A stretch of DNA of 64,000 nt from Glandiceps talaboti. Taxonomy: Eukaryota; Hemichordata; Enteropneusta; Spengelidae. The stretch is from contig NC_135569.1 of the NCBI RefSeq assembly GCF_964340395.1, forward strand, positions 7,046,540-7,110,539. Reading direction: 5' to 3'. A program made the translations under genes and the position numbers. Positions 23,401 to 54,064 of the stretch are shown here, one piece after another. The notes below the pieces were generated by a model. It saw only the letters and a list, made by a program, of their open reading frames with translations. It was not told where the DNA came from and did not search any database. Every line of letters starts with the position of its first letter. Within the stretch, counting starts at the first letter, position 1.

Positions 23401-26400
23401 CCATATTCAGGGACCCAGATGTAGGTGAGGGACGGCAGCCGGCAGACTCAACCGCCTACTCCACACTTTCTTGCCGGCTACTTTTTCGGGAGTTTGTTTT
23501 TTTAAGATTCTTTGTTTTAACCCCTATATTTCCATCAGTGGGCAGATTAATAGGTCTTGGTCACAGATATTGTTGCTCACTTTTTACATATGACAGTACT
23601 TTTACTAGAATTAGCTACCTCTCTGCATATTTTGTTCATCCTAACACCTCTGAAAGTCAGGGAGAATAGAGAAACTGCAATGATAGAATTAGATTCCTCT
23701 ATCTAAGGATGATAGAGGATTAACTAAGTTAATGTTTGGAAATTGTAAATGGTGTTGTTTTTTTTGTACAGAAATGGTGTGCAGCACCTAGTGTTAATAC
23801 CAATCAAAGTAAAACAAGAAGACGTTCGACTACTGTTTCAACATTGTCAAATAAGAATATTAGACCTTTGGGAAGAGGAAAATGGATCATTAAAGGTAAG
23901 ATTTTGAACTTGACATGTTATACCATGCATGAGCCATTTAGAACAAAAAATATGGAATATATACTGTGGTCGTTCTACGTCACGACAACACACGTCTACG
24001 TCACTCATTCTGCTGTGTTCGAAATATTACTGTTTCTATTGTATTGAAGCTTTCTAACCATGCAACAGAGAGGAGTTGACTGATGTGTGAGGGCGCCCTA
24101 TAACTGCGCACCTTGCAGAGTACAGAAAAAGGTTGACTATTATTTCAATATTTCTAGTAACAATACAGATTTAATATAGTCCATCTTTTTATCATCTTTT
24201 CTAACCAGTAACTCAAGATGAGAGTGTTACAGCATGGAAATCTGTATGTAGTCTTGTATCAGATGGAAAGTTGCAACACTGTAATGCTAAACTAGAGGTA
24301 AGTTACCATGGAAACTTTATTTCAAAGATAACTGCTCTATCTGTTTGGTAGTTTTAGCATTTGATTATAATTCAAAAATAGCATCAGATCTGAGTGTTTG
24401 AAAGTACAGATACTGTAATAAAATAAAAATGTTGGCAGGGAACCCTGGTAAAATGACTGAACATGAATTGTTGATGATTTCTTTGCAGGGAGTGGATGAA
24501 ATCTGGCTGTACTGTAATATCTGTCAAGCTAATGAGGTGAGAAATGATGTTTGACTTCTTTAGGTGGGTGGGGTGGGGGGGGGGGGTACTAATTTATCAT
24601 TGCCTGAGAGTTACATGCTTCTGTTTTGATAATGTAAAGAATGTGTCCATGGCAGTGTGATAATTTACATTTACATAATTACTCTATAGTACAAACAAGG
24701 TGAATCAAACTGACGTTATGTCCTGAATGTAAATTCTTTGCTGTAGTATGCCCTCACACAATATTTAATAATTCCTTTTGTTTTTTCAGGTGGGTGATGT
24801 CCTGCAAGGTGAACAGATTAGCAAATCTAGCATGGAATTCATTGTTCCAGGCCATGGAGTACTCTTCAGCAGGTGATGACTAATTTACTCCACTATATAT
24901 ATATATATATAAATACATTTACATATTGAAACTGTCTCAGGGAATCCGGACTCAAAATGCAATGATTGATATTGGATTACTCACACCTTGGTAGAGCTGA
25001 TTTCATTGGACATTTAACGCCTAGGTACAGATGATGTCATTGGATTACTCACTCCTTGTTAGGGATGATGTCATAAGTATTGATGTCATTGGACTGTAAC
25101 TCCTAGGTAGAACTGATGTCATTGATTACTCACTCCTACATACAGATGATGTCATAGGTATAGGTGATGTCATTGGACTTAAACCCTTAGGTATGGATGA
25201 TGTCATTGGATCACTCTCCTATGTACAGATGATGTCATTGGACTGTGATTCTGGGGTACAGATGATGTCATTGGACTGTAACTCTGGGGTAGAGATGTCA
25301 TTGAACTCTAACTCTGGGGGTAGAGATGCTGTCATTGGACTACAACTCTGGGGTAGAGATGATGTCATTGGACTGTAACTCTGGGGTAGAGATGATGTCA
25401 TTGGACTGTAAACTCTGGATAGAGATGATGTCATTGGACTGTAACTCTGGGGTAGAGATGATGTCATTGGACTGTAAACTCTGGATAGAGATGATGTCAT
25501 TGAACTCTAACTCTGGGGTAGAGATGATGTCATTGGACTGTAAACTCTGGATAGAGATGATGTCATTGGACTGTAACTCTGGGGTTAGAGATGATGTCAT
25601 TGGACTGTAACTCTGGGGTAGAGATGATGGTATTGAATAACTAAGACCTTGGTACAGATGGCATCATTGGACCCTAGCTGCCGGGCATGAATAATATCAT
25701 TGCTATGCTGTGATGGCGTTATTATAACCCATAATAGGAACTGGATTGAAATTGGCAAAGGAGAAACTAATCTATTTAGAACTCAAAATAATACCTGTGA
25801 TTTAATGTTTTCTGTCTTACCTGTATATATTATTTTGTGTGTAAAAAATTTGCCAGACTCCACACTCCTTTTTTAAGGAGGAAAGCCACTCCAGGAAATG
25901 AAGTTATTTTCATGAACTTTCAGTTGTAGAGTCATTTCATGATTTCACATCACATATTAAAGTTTTGTTTGATTGCCAAGAAATGCCAAATTGAAACTTT
26001 TTCGTGCCTGTTGATCTAGTAGAAGTACACTGTTGCTACATGGGCTTTAGTAGATATGAATATGTATTAGATGAACAATGCATATTTATGACTATATATC
26101 TGAAGGTAAAATGCACATAGAACAATAGCTGTGAAAAACTTTCAATTTGGTGTTTCTTGGCAATCTAGTGAAATTGATGTGATGTGAAATTGTGAAATTA
26201 TTCGAGAACCCAAAGTTTGTTAAAATACCTGTATTTCCTAGAGTGGCGTTTCCATCTAAGAAATATACAACATATGGGGATGAAAACTTGTAAATTAATT
26301 TCAATGCTTGTGGTAGTTAGGGACATAAGGTAGAATGTAATCAAAACATGAAAATAATGTTAAATTTCCAAATGTACATAAAAGGGGCTTGAGCCAATCT

Positions 26401-28794
26401 AATTAAAATCTGATGTAGTAAACTAAGACACGTTTTTTTTATTTGCTTCCTACTTTTATTGTCATTTGTTCTTTTTTTTGGTTCTGTGAGTGCCTGATAC
26501 CTACATCTGACACAATACCATAGGTGTTCTCGAGCCAAACAAAAGCGCTGAGGGAATTTACTCAACGAATGAGAATGCATAATGTACTGAAACATAGGGG
26601 TACTTCAGAAAGCTCTGTTTGAAAATAGCTCTACCACAGAGTACAGACAACAATGTTATCGTTATTGTTTGGCGGTTCTCTATGTTTCAATTTTGAACGT
26701 CAAGAGTTATATTACAAGATAGATTCTGGTTAGCTACTCGTAAGTACAAGATTAGGTATGAGAACTATAATATTTGTCCCGCTGTAGGTATCAGGTGCTC
26801 ACAGAATTAAAAAAAAAATAACAAATGACAATAAAAGTAGGAGGTAAATAAAGAAAACGCACCAAGTTTCCTACATCAGATTTTAATCAGATTGGGCTTC
26901 GACTAAAATTAGACACCATTGTCAATCTAAATTTATCTCAAGAAATACTTACAAGAAACTTATGAAGTCTCACAATTTTGTTAATTTATAACTTCAGGTG
27001 TACTATATTCCTAGTTTAAATGTAATATACAATCAAATAACAATCAAATGAGTTAATAAGATAAAGAACAATATTATTATTATCAATGAACTGATTAAAT
27101 TTCTGAATGTTGAAAAAATTGTACATTTTTATACGAGATATAAATATAAATTTTTAAAATGTAATATAAGCGAGACATATTGATATATTTCATTAATGTC
27201 TCATAAAGTAGATTAATGAATCTGAATGAATTTATACGTAATCCACTTTTTTAATTTTCCAATGAAAATTCATCTGTTGGTTATCCAATGCAGTAAGCTT
27301 TTTTTAGTAAATGTTTTGTGGGGTAGCTACTTCTCATATACATAATGTACAATGTATTTATTTAACAAAACAAGAACAGTTATTGGTATGCAAATATCAA
27401 TTCTTTAGTATTGCTTCAGTAGAATATTATGACCGGACTCCAATTTATGTGAGTACCAATGTCACGTACTCAGGGTATTTGTGTGATAGATTGTAACATT
27501 ATCTGTAGTCGTACTTTGAAAGAGCAGCTGAAAAAATCACAAACATTTGTGTACTCATATGTTATTTGTTCTGTAATTGTTATGTATGTTTATCGAAAAC
27601 AGTAGTCTAGAGGCTAGCCATGACTTCAAATCCTTCTCCACATCTAGAGGAATGAGAATACATCAAAAGTTGGTACACACTGCATTACCAGGAAGTAGCG
27701 TCCTAATACATTGTACGACAAGTATACCATATTTGGACGTTATAGAACTGCCTCTACAATAAACGCTAACTTATAATTTGGCAGAATTCTGTGATTGATT
27801 AACACAAGCATGATATTAATTGTTGTGTGGGTGGCTTTGTTTGAATTTGAAATTTCATCTCAGCTTCTCATTCCTCTAGACATGGAAAAGAATTCAAAGC
27901 TATGGATAGTCTCCAGACTACTACAACAAATTTCATCATTAAATTTAACTTTGTACTCATAATTTTGTGTACATAGAACATTCATTTGAATACATTACAT
28001 GTATGCAATAATGTTCTCACCTCATTTGCATACAGGTATGTAATAATAATTTCACCTCCTTTGCATGCACAGAAGTATGTATTATTTTTTTCCACCTCAT
28101 TTGCATACTGCTGTACAATGTTTTTACCTCATTTGCATACAAGTATTCAATAATGTTTTCACCTCATTAGCATAGAAGTATGCAATAATGTTTTCAATTC
28201 TTTTGCATACAGGTATGCAATGATGTTTTCACCTCCTTTGCATGCACAGAAGTATGTATTATGTTTTCACCTCATTTGCATACAGGTATGCAATAATGTT
28301 TTCACCTCATTAGCATAGAAGTATGCAATATAATGTTTTCAATTCTTTTGCATACAGGTATGCAATGATGTTTTCACCTCATTTGCATACAGGTATGCAA
28401 TAATTTTTTTCAGTGTTACATTAATATGTACACATGCTGATGCAAACAATCACTGGTAAATAATGTAATATCAGATTTGAAATCTAAAGAACAAACTTTT
28501 ACTACTTTCATTAGCAAAAGTTGTTCACCAGGGATTTTTTTTTCTTGAAATTGAAATAAAAATAACATAAAATATAATTACGTGTTGTCTAGATTTTCAT
28601 TGTTTGTGTGTAGTAAGTTTGGAGTAACCAACAAATAATTCAGACTCAAACTTTAAAGTTAAATGTTTTTTTTATTTTCGTTAGCTACCTATAAAAGACA
28701 AGGACCTGGCATAGAATTGGTTACACTAGATGTAAATAGATATTATTTAGAGTTGTATCAAATTGATGAAAATACTTACTGGGGAAACTTTTAA
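17407..28794 (+). CDS. Unrecognised basic protein, 9 exons, 332 residues
   Basis: Model: 17407-17472, 20069-20207, 21460-21635, 22837-23013, 23772-23895, 24209-24297, 24489-24536, 24790-24872, 28698-28794. All phases agree and the last exon ends in TAA. The first join (17472 to 20069) is the weakest: the acceptor lies after a better-looking cag at 20047-20049, and an ATG at 20063 could instead begin the protein. The middle is strongly basic (VRKMMKNIKDKEK, KTRRRSTT, GRGKWIIK). The C-terminal third is compact, with EIWLYCNICQANE (a single CxxC), FIVPGHGVLFSR and IELVTLDVNRYYLELYQ, which could be a small beta-rich or OB-like fold. There is no signal peptide and no membrane segment. I do not know the family; a nuclear, nucleic-acid-related role is only a guess from charge. 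Confidence 0.62.
18400..19496. repeat. Direct repeat of about 215 bp bracketing a LINE piece
   Basis: The blocks 18400-18625 and 19283-19496 are close direct copies (shared: ggatcaatcttttgttc, aaaggtttctataattttgc, ctggataaatgtaactg). Between them lies a minus-strand LINE fragment. The arrangement is inside intron 1 of the unrecognised gene. Confidence 0.8.
18721..19171 (-). mobile_element. LINE fragment, C-terminal end of a reverse transcriptase
   Basis: Two overlapping minus-strand frames give VRPRLEYCSAIWDPQHKSD and then RESSITTVLNKLKWESLQDR, with a later piece YPLWNELPQEVRCAPN. These are the usual landmarks of the C-terminal thumb region of non-LTR (LINE) ORF2 proteins. A frame change and a lost segment separate the first two pieces, and the 5' part of the element is absent, so it is 5'-truncated and dead. 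Confidence 0.85.
19510..19870 (+). mobile_element. Probable LINE remnant
   Basis: A short open frame reads SPNLFSSFASKTTPRQLCSS then DTYLLTIPI, and trailing frames contain LFKSHFKNFIF-like words. This resembles the last part of LINE ORF2 proteins, but the match is weak and broken. Alternative: chance frame in an intron. Confidence 0.4.
20696..21040. repeat. MITE-like element carrying a 65-bp tandem array
   Basis: It starts tactgtaaacttggaaattttc and contains three near-identical 65-base units with aaaataagtagtgactaaaat and gtaccagtctggtaatt. Sister elements are at 22314-22640 and (opposite orientation, six units) 51752-52285; a short one lies at 47024-47125. The inverted ends of the family read tactgtaaacctggaaat. 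Confidence 0.75.
22314..22640. mobile_element. MITE-like element, family 'ACTGTAAACCTGGAAAT'
   Basis: Left end tactgtaaatctggaaat and a decayed right end (tgcagtata near 22655) bracket one copy of the aagtagtgactaaaatgcct motif and a gtctggtaattagtgaaaa motif. It lies in intron 3 of the unrecognised gene. Confidence 0.6.
25190..25640. repeat. 33-bp minisatellite
   Basis: About 13 units of 33 bases share gatgatgtcattggactgta and actctggggtaga. Looser units extend upstream to about 25010. Because 33 is a multiple of three, several frames stay open on both strands; these are repeat artefacts. It lies in the last intron of the unrecognised gene. Confidence 0.95.
25868..26270. mobile_element. Inverted-repeat MITE, family 'GCCACTCCAGGAAAT'
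   Basis: The arms at about 25870-26010 and 26122-26265 are imperfect reverse complements (gccactccaggaaat, gatttcacatcacat, gattgccaagaaa). It is non-coding. Related ends occur at 42490-42600, 59083-59425, 59985-60055 and 63455-63490. Confidence 0.8.
26382..26905. mobile_element. Large inverted repeat, MITE-like
   Basis: The arms at about 26382-26560 and 26735-26905 are imperfect reverse complements (gacaataaaagtagga, caggcactcacagaa, aatctgatgtag). A spacer of about 170 bases separates them. It lies in the final intron of the unrecognised gene, right after the previous MITE. Confidence 0.8.
27600..27926. mobile_element. Inverted-repeat element with about 65-bp arms
   Basis: The arms at 27601-27665 and 27860-27926 pair imperfectly (agtctagaggctagccat, tctagaggaatgagaa). 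The central 195 bases are unique. It is probably another foldback or MITE copy. Confidence 0.7.
27985..28412. repeat. 35-36-bp minisatellite
   Basis: About twelve units share atgttttcacctcatttgca and tacaggtatgcaataa; some have cctttgcatgcacagaagt instead. It lies upstream of the last exon (28698) of the unrecognised gene. Confidence 0.93.
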
Positions 28795-29865
28795 ATAATA
28801 TCGCATTTTTGAAAAAAAATGCCTTACAGATTTTTAATCACCTATACAAACTATGTCATTTGTAAGCAAAAAACGGGAAACTTTGAAAACTTATTTACAT
28901 ACACTTAAAAGTCTGTTCAAACCACTTAAGTTACTCGTAATTAACAAATGACAACAAAATATTTGTATGTCGAAGTGGAGGGCAATGTGTTTATTGATAG
29001 AGTTATGTAGAGAGAAGTATTAAAGCTACCCTAGCTGTAACTGACTTATTATTTTTTATCAAATTACAAACAGCATAGTCACTGAAAATTGTTTAAATAC
29101 CGATAATTAGACATTATAAATGTTAATTAGAGGTCGATTGTATCCAGAAGTACTATAGTAACAAAAAGAAAATGTGCATTGTTCGGCAGGGTCAAAGTGA
29201 GCCTCACCTGTCTTATTAATTTAGGCAGCATAGGGTGAAAGATGTGTTGTTCAAAGCATTCTAACTACAAAATACAAATTTCCAAACACTTTTGTTTAAG
29301 TGTCCTCGGCTCGTGGATGATCGTATCTAATATGAATTTATTAAAGGGCCATGTTTGAATACCAGGTCATCACATTTGGTGCTCCGCCTTGATACAATCT
29401 AAGCTAGTCACTGAAGGCTGTATAAAAACAATGTGCTATGATACCATATATGGATGTGGTATTTCAAGTATTCAATTCATACATTATAAAAACAGCACAT
29501 GAAAACGTATGTGTTCAAACAGAAAACATATAATTTATGTGCTGTTCATTCTACATCATGAATGTGTACCTTTATGTTATTGGTTGTGTGGTTTTGTGAG
29601 ACTGGTTGTACAGTGTTTGAAATAATGTAAAATTGAAATATTCAAATTGTCGTTATTTCGACAAGTAGAAGTGAATGAACCAGTGCATTTGATCTCATTT
29701 TAACATCCAAGTTTATATACAGTGAATTCACAAGGAATCCTTTCACTAGAAATTTTTCATTACTGTTTTAGTACTAGACTAAGATATGTCATACCGCTCC
29801 AGCCTCCTCTCTCCTGACAGATGTGTGAGGGCGCCCCATCACAGCATCCATTACCGACTACTTTT
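28795..29865. other. Intergenic gap between convergent genes
   Basis: About 1.07 kb separates the stop codons of the plus-strand unknown gene and the minus-strand dioxygenase gene. No exon is seen. An interspersed piece at 29030-29170 recurs at 33355-33480. A SINE-tail-like piece (ttgttcggcagggtcaaa) at 29178-29215 matches the SINE at 56438. The motif gatgtgtgagggcgccc is at about 29819. Confidence 0.6.
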
Positions 29866-49057
<19,192 letters not shown>

Positions 49058-50100
49058 CTCTTCTGTGACAACTTTCTGTGAGGTTTATGGATTGTTATGA
49101 CCGCTTTCAAACTTCACGGATACAAGACACAGTTCACTGTAAACACATTCAGTTCCTGGTTTGTAACCTTTGACCTCACTAACTTCTCACCCCTGACGTC
49201 ACTGGTTACAACAAAGTTAGGTTTGGAAAGACTAAACTTCGTATTTCTGATCTATCTGAGCCACGGAAGATGATACGAATAAACGAATGAATAGACCTTC
49301 GATCAAATCTGATCATTTAAAAATCTGATGGAGTGAAATACGGCTAGATTTCTTAATTTACCTCTGTTTCATTGTTTATTGTCGTTTTTTTTTCGATGTT
49401 GTTCCGGGAATGATCGCGGAACTTGAAGGCGGCGATCACTCCCGGAACAACAACATCGAAAACAAACGACAATAAACGAATGAAAGAAAAAACCGAGCCG
49501 TATTCACCACAACTGATTTTAATCAGTTTGCCTTCGATCAAGAATAGGCGACTAACTTTTTTTGTGAATGATATTTTTTTTGGTGTATAAGCTTAATGTT
49601 CCCATCATATTTTCGTGGGAGGGAATTTGCTCATTCCCGTCAAGGAATATTCAGAACTTATAATTCAGAAAAAAACGGGATGAGGGGCACTCACCCACTG
49701 TATATGCATATTTAATGATAAGGGAACAACATTTTTTTGTCAATGTCCAGTTTTTACTTCAGGATTATTTTGCAGCTTATAGTTAATTATACCATAGATG
49801 ATAGTGCAAATACACAGTCATTTCGGTATGCATTGAATAGATGAAATAACAAATCTCTTAAATATTTTTTGAATATTCGTTTTTTTTTATATACACATAA
49901 TTATAAGTGTGAGGTAGAAATTTGCCAACATTTAGATGTACTCTCACCCACTTCTTTTAACTTCAATTGTAGTTGGACTGAGCCTATTTCTTGAACCAAC
50001 ATAATTATATGGTTATATGTTACAGGGAAAAAAAGAACAAACACACTGCAACTACTGTCAAACTAAAATGATATAATACTATTTTAACACATATATCGTT
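49058..50100. promoter_or_regulatory. Upstream region of the double-domain oxygenase gene
   Basis: It should hold the minus-strand promoter; no TATA box could be assigned. At 49290-49560, starting about 230 bases upstream of the ATG, there is a large palindrome (listed separately). The remainder to 50100 is AT-rich with no exon seen. Confidence 0.45.
49290..49560. mobile_element. Large palindrome upstream of the oxygenase gene
   Basis: Arms of about 130 bases meet almost back to back near 49430. Inner match: tcgatgttgttccgggaatg against its complement at about 49439-49463. Outer match: gaatagaccttcgatcaaat against the complement of the 49533-49553 region. The arms include tttattgtcgttt and aatacggct. 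It is probably a foldback or MITE element. Confidence 0.8.
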
Positions 50101-50104
50101 CCCC

Positions 50105-50434
50105 ATCGTAGTGAACCCTACAACTCGTGGACACTCGATCTTTCAAGTTGAAGAAACCAAAAACACCATCACTAGATATCCGCCGGTACTTTTCACTTAC
50201 AGAGTCTTTCAACCTTGGAACAATTTGTCTGAAGATGTTGTGAATGCGTCGACCATTGACTGTTTCAAATCAAGACTAGATAATTACTGGAAATCAGCAC
50301 CATTTTTGTATGATTTTACCATGACCCTTACTTCAGAAACTACCGCCGTGGAAACTTCGCACTGGATTGACACTTGCATTTCACCAATTGGAATTTTGAA
50401 CAGGTCGCTGACCTTTATCAATAGTAAAAAATGA
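50105..50434 (+). mobile_element. LINE fragment, C-terminal end of a reverse transcriptase
   Basis: An open stretch reads NPTTRGHSIFQVEETKN, then FTYRVFQPWNNLSEDVVNAS and DCFKSRLDNYWKSAP. The order 'TRGHS ... NRV ... WN.LPE.VV.A .. FK.RLD..W' is the classic end of non-LTR ORF2 proteins. A (GAT)n tail follows at 50431-50452, as expected for a LINE 3' end. It is 5'-truncated, so inactive. Confidence 0.85.
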
Positions 50435-51218
50435 TGATGATGATGATGATGATAGATTAATTGGATATTAACAGAAATAGTGTCTGTTTGTTTATTATGA
50501 AGCTGAAATGAACGTGAAAATAAGTCAAACATCATCATAGCACCATGGAAGTTTATACTTCCATGGTAGCACAGAGTAGACTAGCATGTCTATTAAATTC
50601 AGTATTCATTATTTCTTATCGAAATCTTATAAGCACGTTTCAAATGAAAGTATATTAATATGATAATCAGAAAACCCAATTGAATATAAAAGTAGATATT
50701 TATTGTTTAAATGTTTTCTTTCTGTGGCCATTTTAATTTTATCCGAATAACGCTAAACGATACATTGCTTTTTGCACATAGGTACAAATTGCCCCACCAC
50801 CCACCACCACCACCACCACCACCACCACCATGCTGAGTTAGAAGTCTAAAGTTTTATTATATTTGCTTTGTGCAAATCCTAGGCATAAAATGGCTTTTCA
50901 TTAAACTCATTGTTTTTGAGAACATGTACATACTAGTTAATGAATAAATGTAGAACTACAGGGGAGAGTTTTCAATGACTTTATAAGTAACGATGTCATG
51001 TTGACACATGTCTACTGGACAATAAACTGAAGGCTACCCAATTAATCATGTGAAACACACCGCAATGTTTTTTCTCAGCCACAGTGTTTCTATGCAGCCT
51101 CAAGGCCAGGCATGTTTCTTTTGCCGAGTGATTGTTTTCATAAGAAAATTATAGTAAAAATAGAAAATGACAAAAAAAACATGGCGACAGAGATCAAGGG
51201 CTATCTTATCAGTTAATG

Positions 51219-51253
51219 CATAGACCCTACACCAACCTGGTGTAGGGTCTATG
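51219..51253. repeat. Short hairpin, 16-bp perfect arms
   Basis: CATAGACCCTACACCA pairs exactly with 51238-51253 across a 3-base loop. It is a sister of 6859-6895, with the same stem design and two paired substitutions, so both arms have changed together or each copy was made by arm copying. Confidence 0.8.
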
Positions 51254-51751
51254 GTTAATATTACTAAGAAACTGTGGTTTATGCTGGGAATAAACGTGGC
51301 TTGTTGCTTGAATATCAGTTTCATGCATACAAAGAAAAGCCACAAACCCCAATATACCACATATCCCAGCCTAGAATCCAGGCGAATGGGAATTCTGGAT
51401 TTTGATTTCCCCAAAATATGATGGGAAATAACGAATTCAAAATCCCCATGATTTGAATGGACTCTAGACTACACATAACCCCTCTGGAAAAAAGAATCTG
51501 GCAAAGAAACTCAGGTAGAGAAAAGACCTAGCTGACTGGGGGGACGCCGCCAGAGCAAAATCCCCATGATTTGAATGGACTCTAGACTACACAAAAAGAA
51601 TCTGGCAAAGAAACCCAGGTAGAGAAAAGACCTAGTTGACTGGGGTGAACCATCATGGGAATAAAATAAAGAATAGGGACTCCACCAGAGCAAAATCACC
51701 ATGTGAATGGATTCTTTTATATACGGTACACATACACAAACATACTGTAAA

Positions 51752-52285
51752 CCTAGATATTTTCACCACTAGAAAATTTTGCGATTTTAGTCTTCAGCTA
51801 GTTTCCATAGACCATTTTTACTACCGGTAATTACCAAACTGGTACATTGTGTTCATGTACAAGAAGGCATTTTAGTCACTACTAATTTTTACTAATTACC
51901 AGACTGGTACATTGTGTTTAAACGTACAAGAAGGCATTTTAGTCACTACTAATTTTTACTAATTACCAGACTGGTACATTGTGTTCATGCACAAGAAGGC
52001 ATTTTAGTCACTACTAATTTTTACTAATTACAAGACTGGTACATTGTGTTCATGCACAAGAAGGCATTTTAGTCACTACTAATTTTTACTAATTACAAGA
52101 CTGGTACATTGTGTTCATGCACAAGAAGGCATTTTAGTCACTACTAATTTTTACTAATTACCAGAGTGGTACATTGTGTTCATGTGCAAGAAGGCATTTT
52201 AGTCACTACTTATTTTTTAGCGTATTTGTTGTCCTGCGAAATTAGCGAAAATAAGTCTCTAGCAAAAATTTCCAGGTTTTAACAA
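51752..52285. repeat. MITE carrying six 65-bp tandem units
   Basis: The ends tactgtaaacctagatat and aaatttccaggtttta are the inverted termini of the 'ACTGTAAACCTGGAAAT' family. The inside consists of six nearly identical 65-base units (tggtacattgtgttcatg, aagaaggcattttagtcact). Opposite orientation to the three-unit copy at 20696-21040. Confidence 0.88.
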
Positions 52286-53369
52286 TAATAATAATCTTTA
52301 TTTATACTGAATAGTTCTTTAAAGCATATAAACACTTGTCTCCCAAGAAGTCCAGTGAGGGCCATCCCTCATGGGTTCAGTGTTAACAGTATATTTCATG
52401 ACACAAAATGAAATCAAAGGTCTGAAACAAACAATCATTTAGTCAAAAGTTTTTATTAACCTCAGAGTCCAAAACCTGTAAGGTTTTCTCTCATTTCATT
52501 GATTAACTATTAGTCATACTATATACCAAAGTACCATAAGATATAATACATCAAGTAACATCAATATATTATCCAATTTTACCAGAATTAAATTTAAGTT
52601 CAAAATCATAAGTTATTTACCTCGTTATTTTTTAGTTACAAACATGGACTTTGTCCATTTTGTTTAACATTGTTTTTTTTATTAGAAAAAAATAGTAAAG
52701 TTGATTCATGAATTCAAAGTCCATAATAAATACCTATTTCTTAACCATTTTTACCACTGTAAACCACTATACCAGTACTTCTTAGCAACGTGCTGACAAT
52801 TTAGTGCAAAGTTGTTAAAATATACAAGGTATATTTTTAAAAATAGCTTAAAGGTAGATTAAGCAAAATACAGAAATTGTGAAATGTGAAATATGACTCA
52901 TACAATATATAACTTTTTGAAATTCTCACAAACAAGAGCAATGTTTCTGCTGAGAGGGAAAGCGTAGGTTTTACACACATTTGCCGGAATGAGGCCAGGA
53001 TATTTAATGATAATAACATTTAGTTACGCTTGTAGCTACCAGAATTCAACAGTATGAATTTACAGCTGATGATTTCATTCATTCAAATTTCCAAGACATA
53101 TTGTCTTCTGGCATTGTTAAAACAGCTAATTGCAGTGTAGCGATTACTTGAACTTTTTTGATACATATAGTAAATTATTTCATCGGATTGTTTGTTAATT
53201 ATATCTTGATACCATGTTTGAGTTCAGTTAATTGCAAGTGGTGGTCAAGTGTGCTTCAGTATGCACAATACTATGAGTACCTTATAAATATGCAGCATAA
53301 ACTACGCTCAACCTGGTGTAAACTCAGCTTGTGCCCCTTTAACAACAATTACACACCCACATTGACATT

Positions 53370-54007
53370 TTACAGCTCATCTCTACCCATATCCTCATGA
53401 ATATTGTCAAAACTTGATTCTAAAGTTTCAATCAGTAGGGTCTTCATTTTGTCATCTGTCTCTTCTGCGATTAGTTCATTCATTAACTCTTGTTGTTTCT
53501 GCTTCAATTCATACTGTACGTCATCACGAAAGAGAAGAAGTTGTTCTCTCTGAGGCAACACTGTCTCGTGAATCTCTGGGTCTTCGTCTTGTGGATCAAC
53601 AACATCCCATAGCCGCCAATTTTCAGTAGCAGTTTCGAAACGCTCATCAAAGTCAGCCAGGGTGAAATGATCCTTGCCATCGCATAACTTGGTAAACAAC
53701 TACAGACAAAATAAATGTATAGAGAGGTGGGTGGTGTGATAGTTGAAGATAGAGAGGATAAATCGGCTGACTGACCCATAGTTGCTATCATATAATACAC
53801 AAACTAGTGTGTGTGTGTGTGTAGGGGGGGGGGGGGGTGTATGTGTATATGAATGTCTGTGTGGGTTTGTCTGGGCAAGTCTGAGAGTGTTTGTGGCACA
53901 AGTGTGTGTGTGTGTGTGTGTGTGTGCATGTGTGTGCATCTGATGACTTGACTATAGAGTCTTGTGTGTGTGAGGGTGTGTGTGTTGTGTGTGAGAGAAA
54001 AGAGAGA

Positions 54008-54064
<57 letters not shown>

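Larger units (their letters stand above)
50453..53369. other. Intergenic repeats between the oxygenase gene and JmjC copy B
   Basis: No exon is seen. Contents: a hairpin at 50542-50567; a (CCA)n tract at 50795-50830; a hairpin at 51219-51253; a two-copy direct repeat at 51435-51545 and 51560-51650 (shared gatttgaatggactctagac and aagaatctggcaaagaaac); a 65-bp tandem array inside a MITE at 51752-52285; an (AAT)n SINE-like end at 52285-52390; a 'TTCCTATT' MITE arm at 52620-52740; and an interspersed repeat at 53097-53310 shared with 12600-12830. Confidence 0.6.

Noticed and set aside
25193-25610. Open frames of an 11-residue repeat (EMMSLDCNSGV and its antisense)
   Set aside because: The underlying unit is a 33-bp minisatellite; a multiple of three keeps all frames open. 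It lies inside an intron.
26760-26830. A possible extra exon of the unknown gene (RYQVLTELK in the right phase)
   Set aside because: The sequence is one arm of a large inverted repeat and the mirrored arm encodes a similar string on the other strand. The direct join of 24872 to 28698 also keeps phase and ends in a stop.
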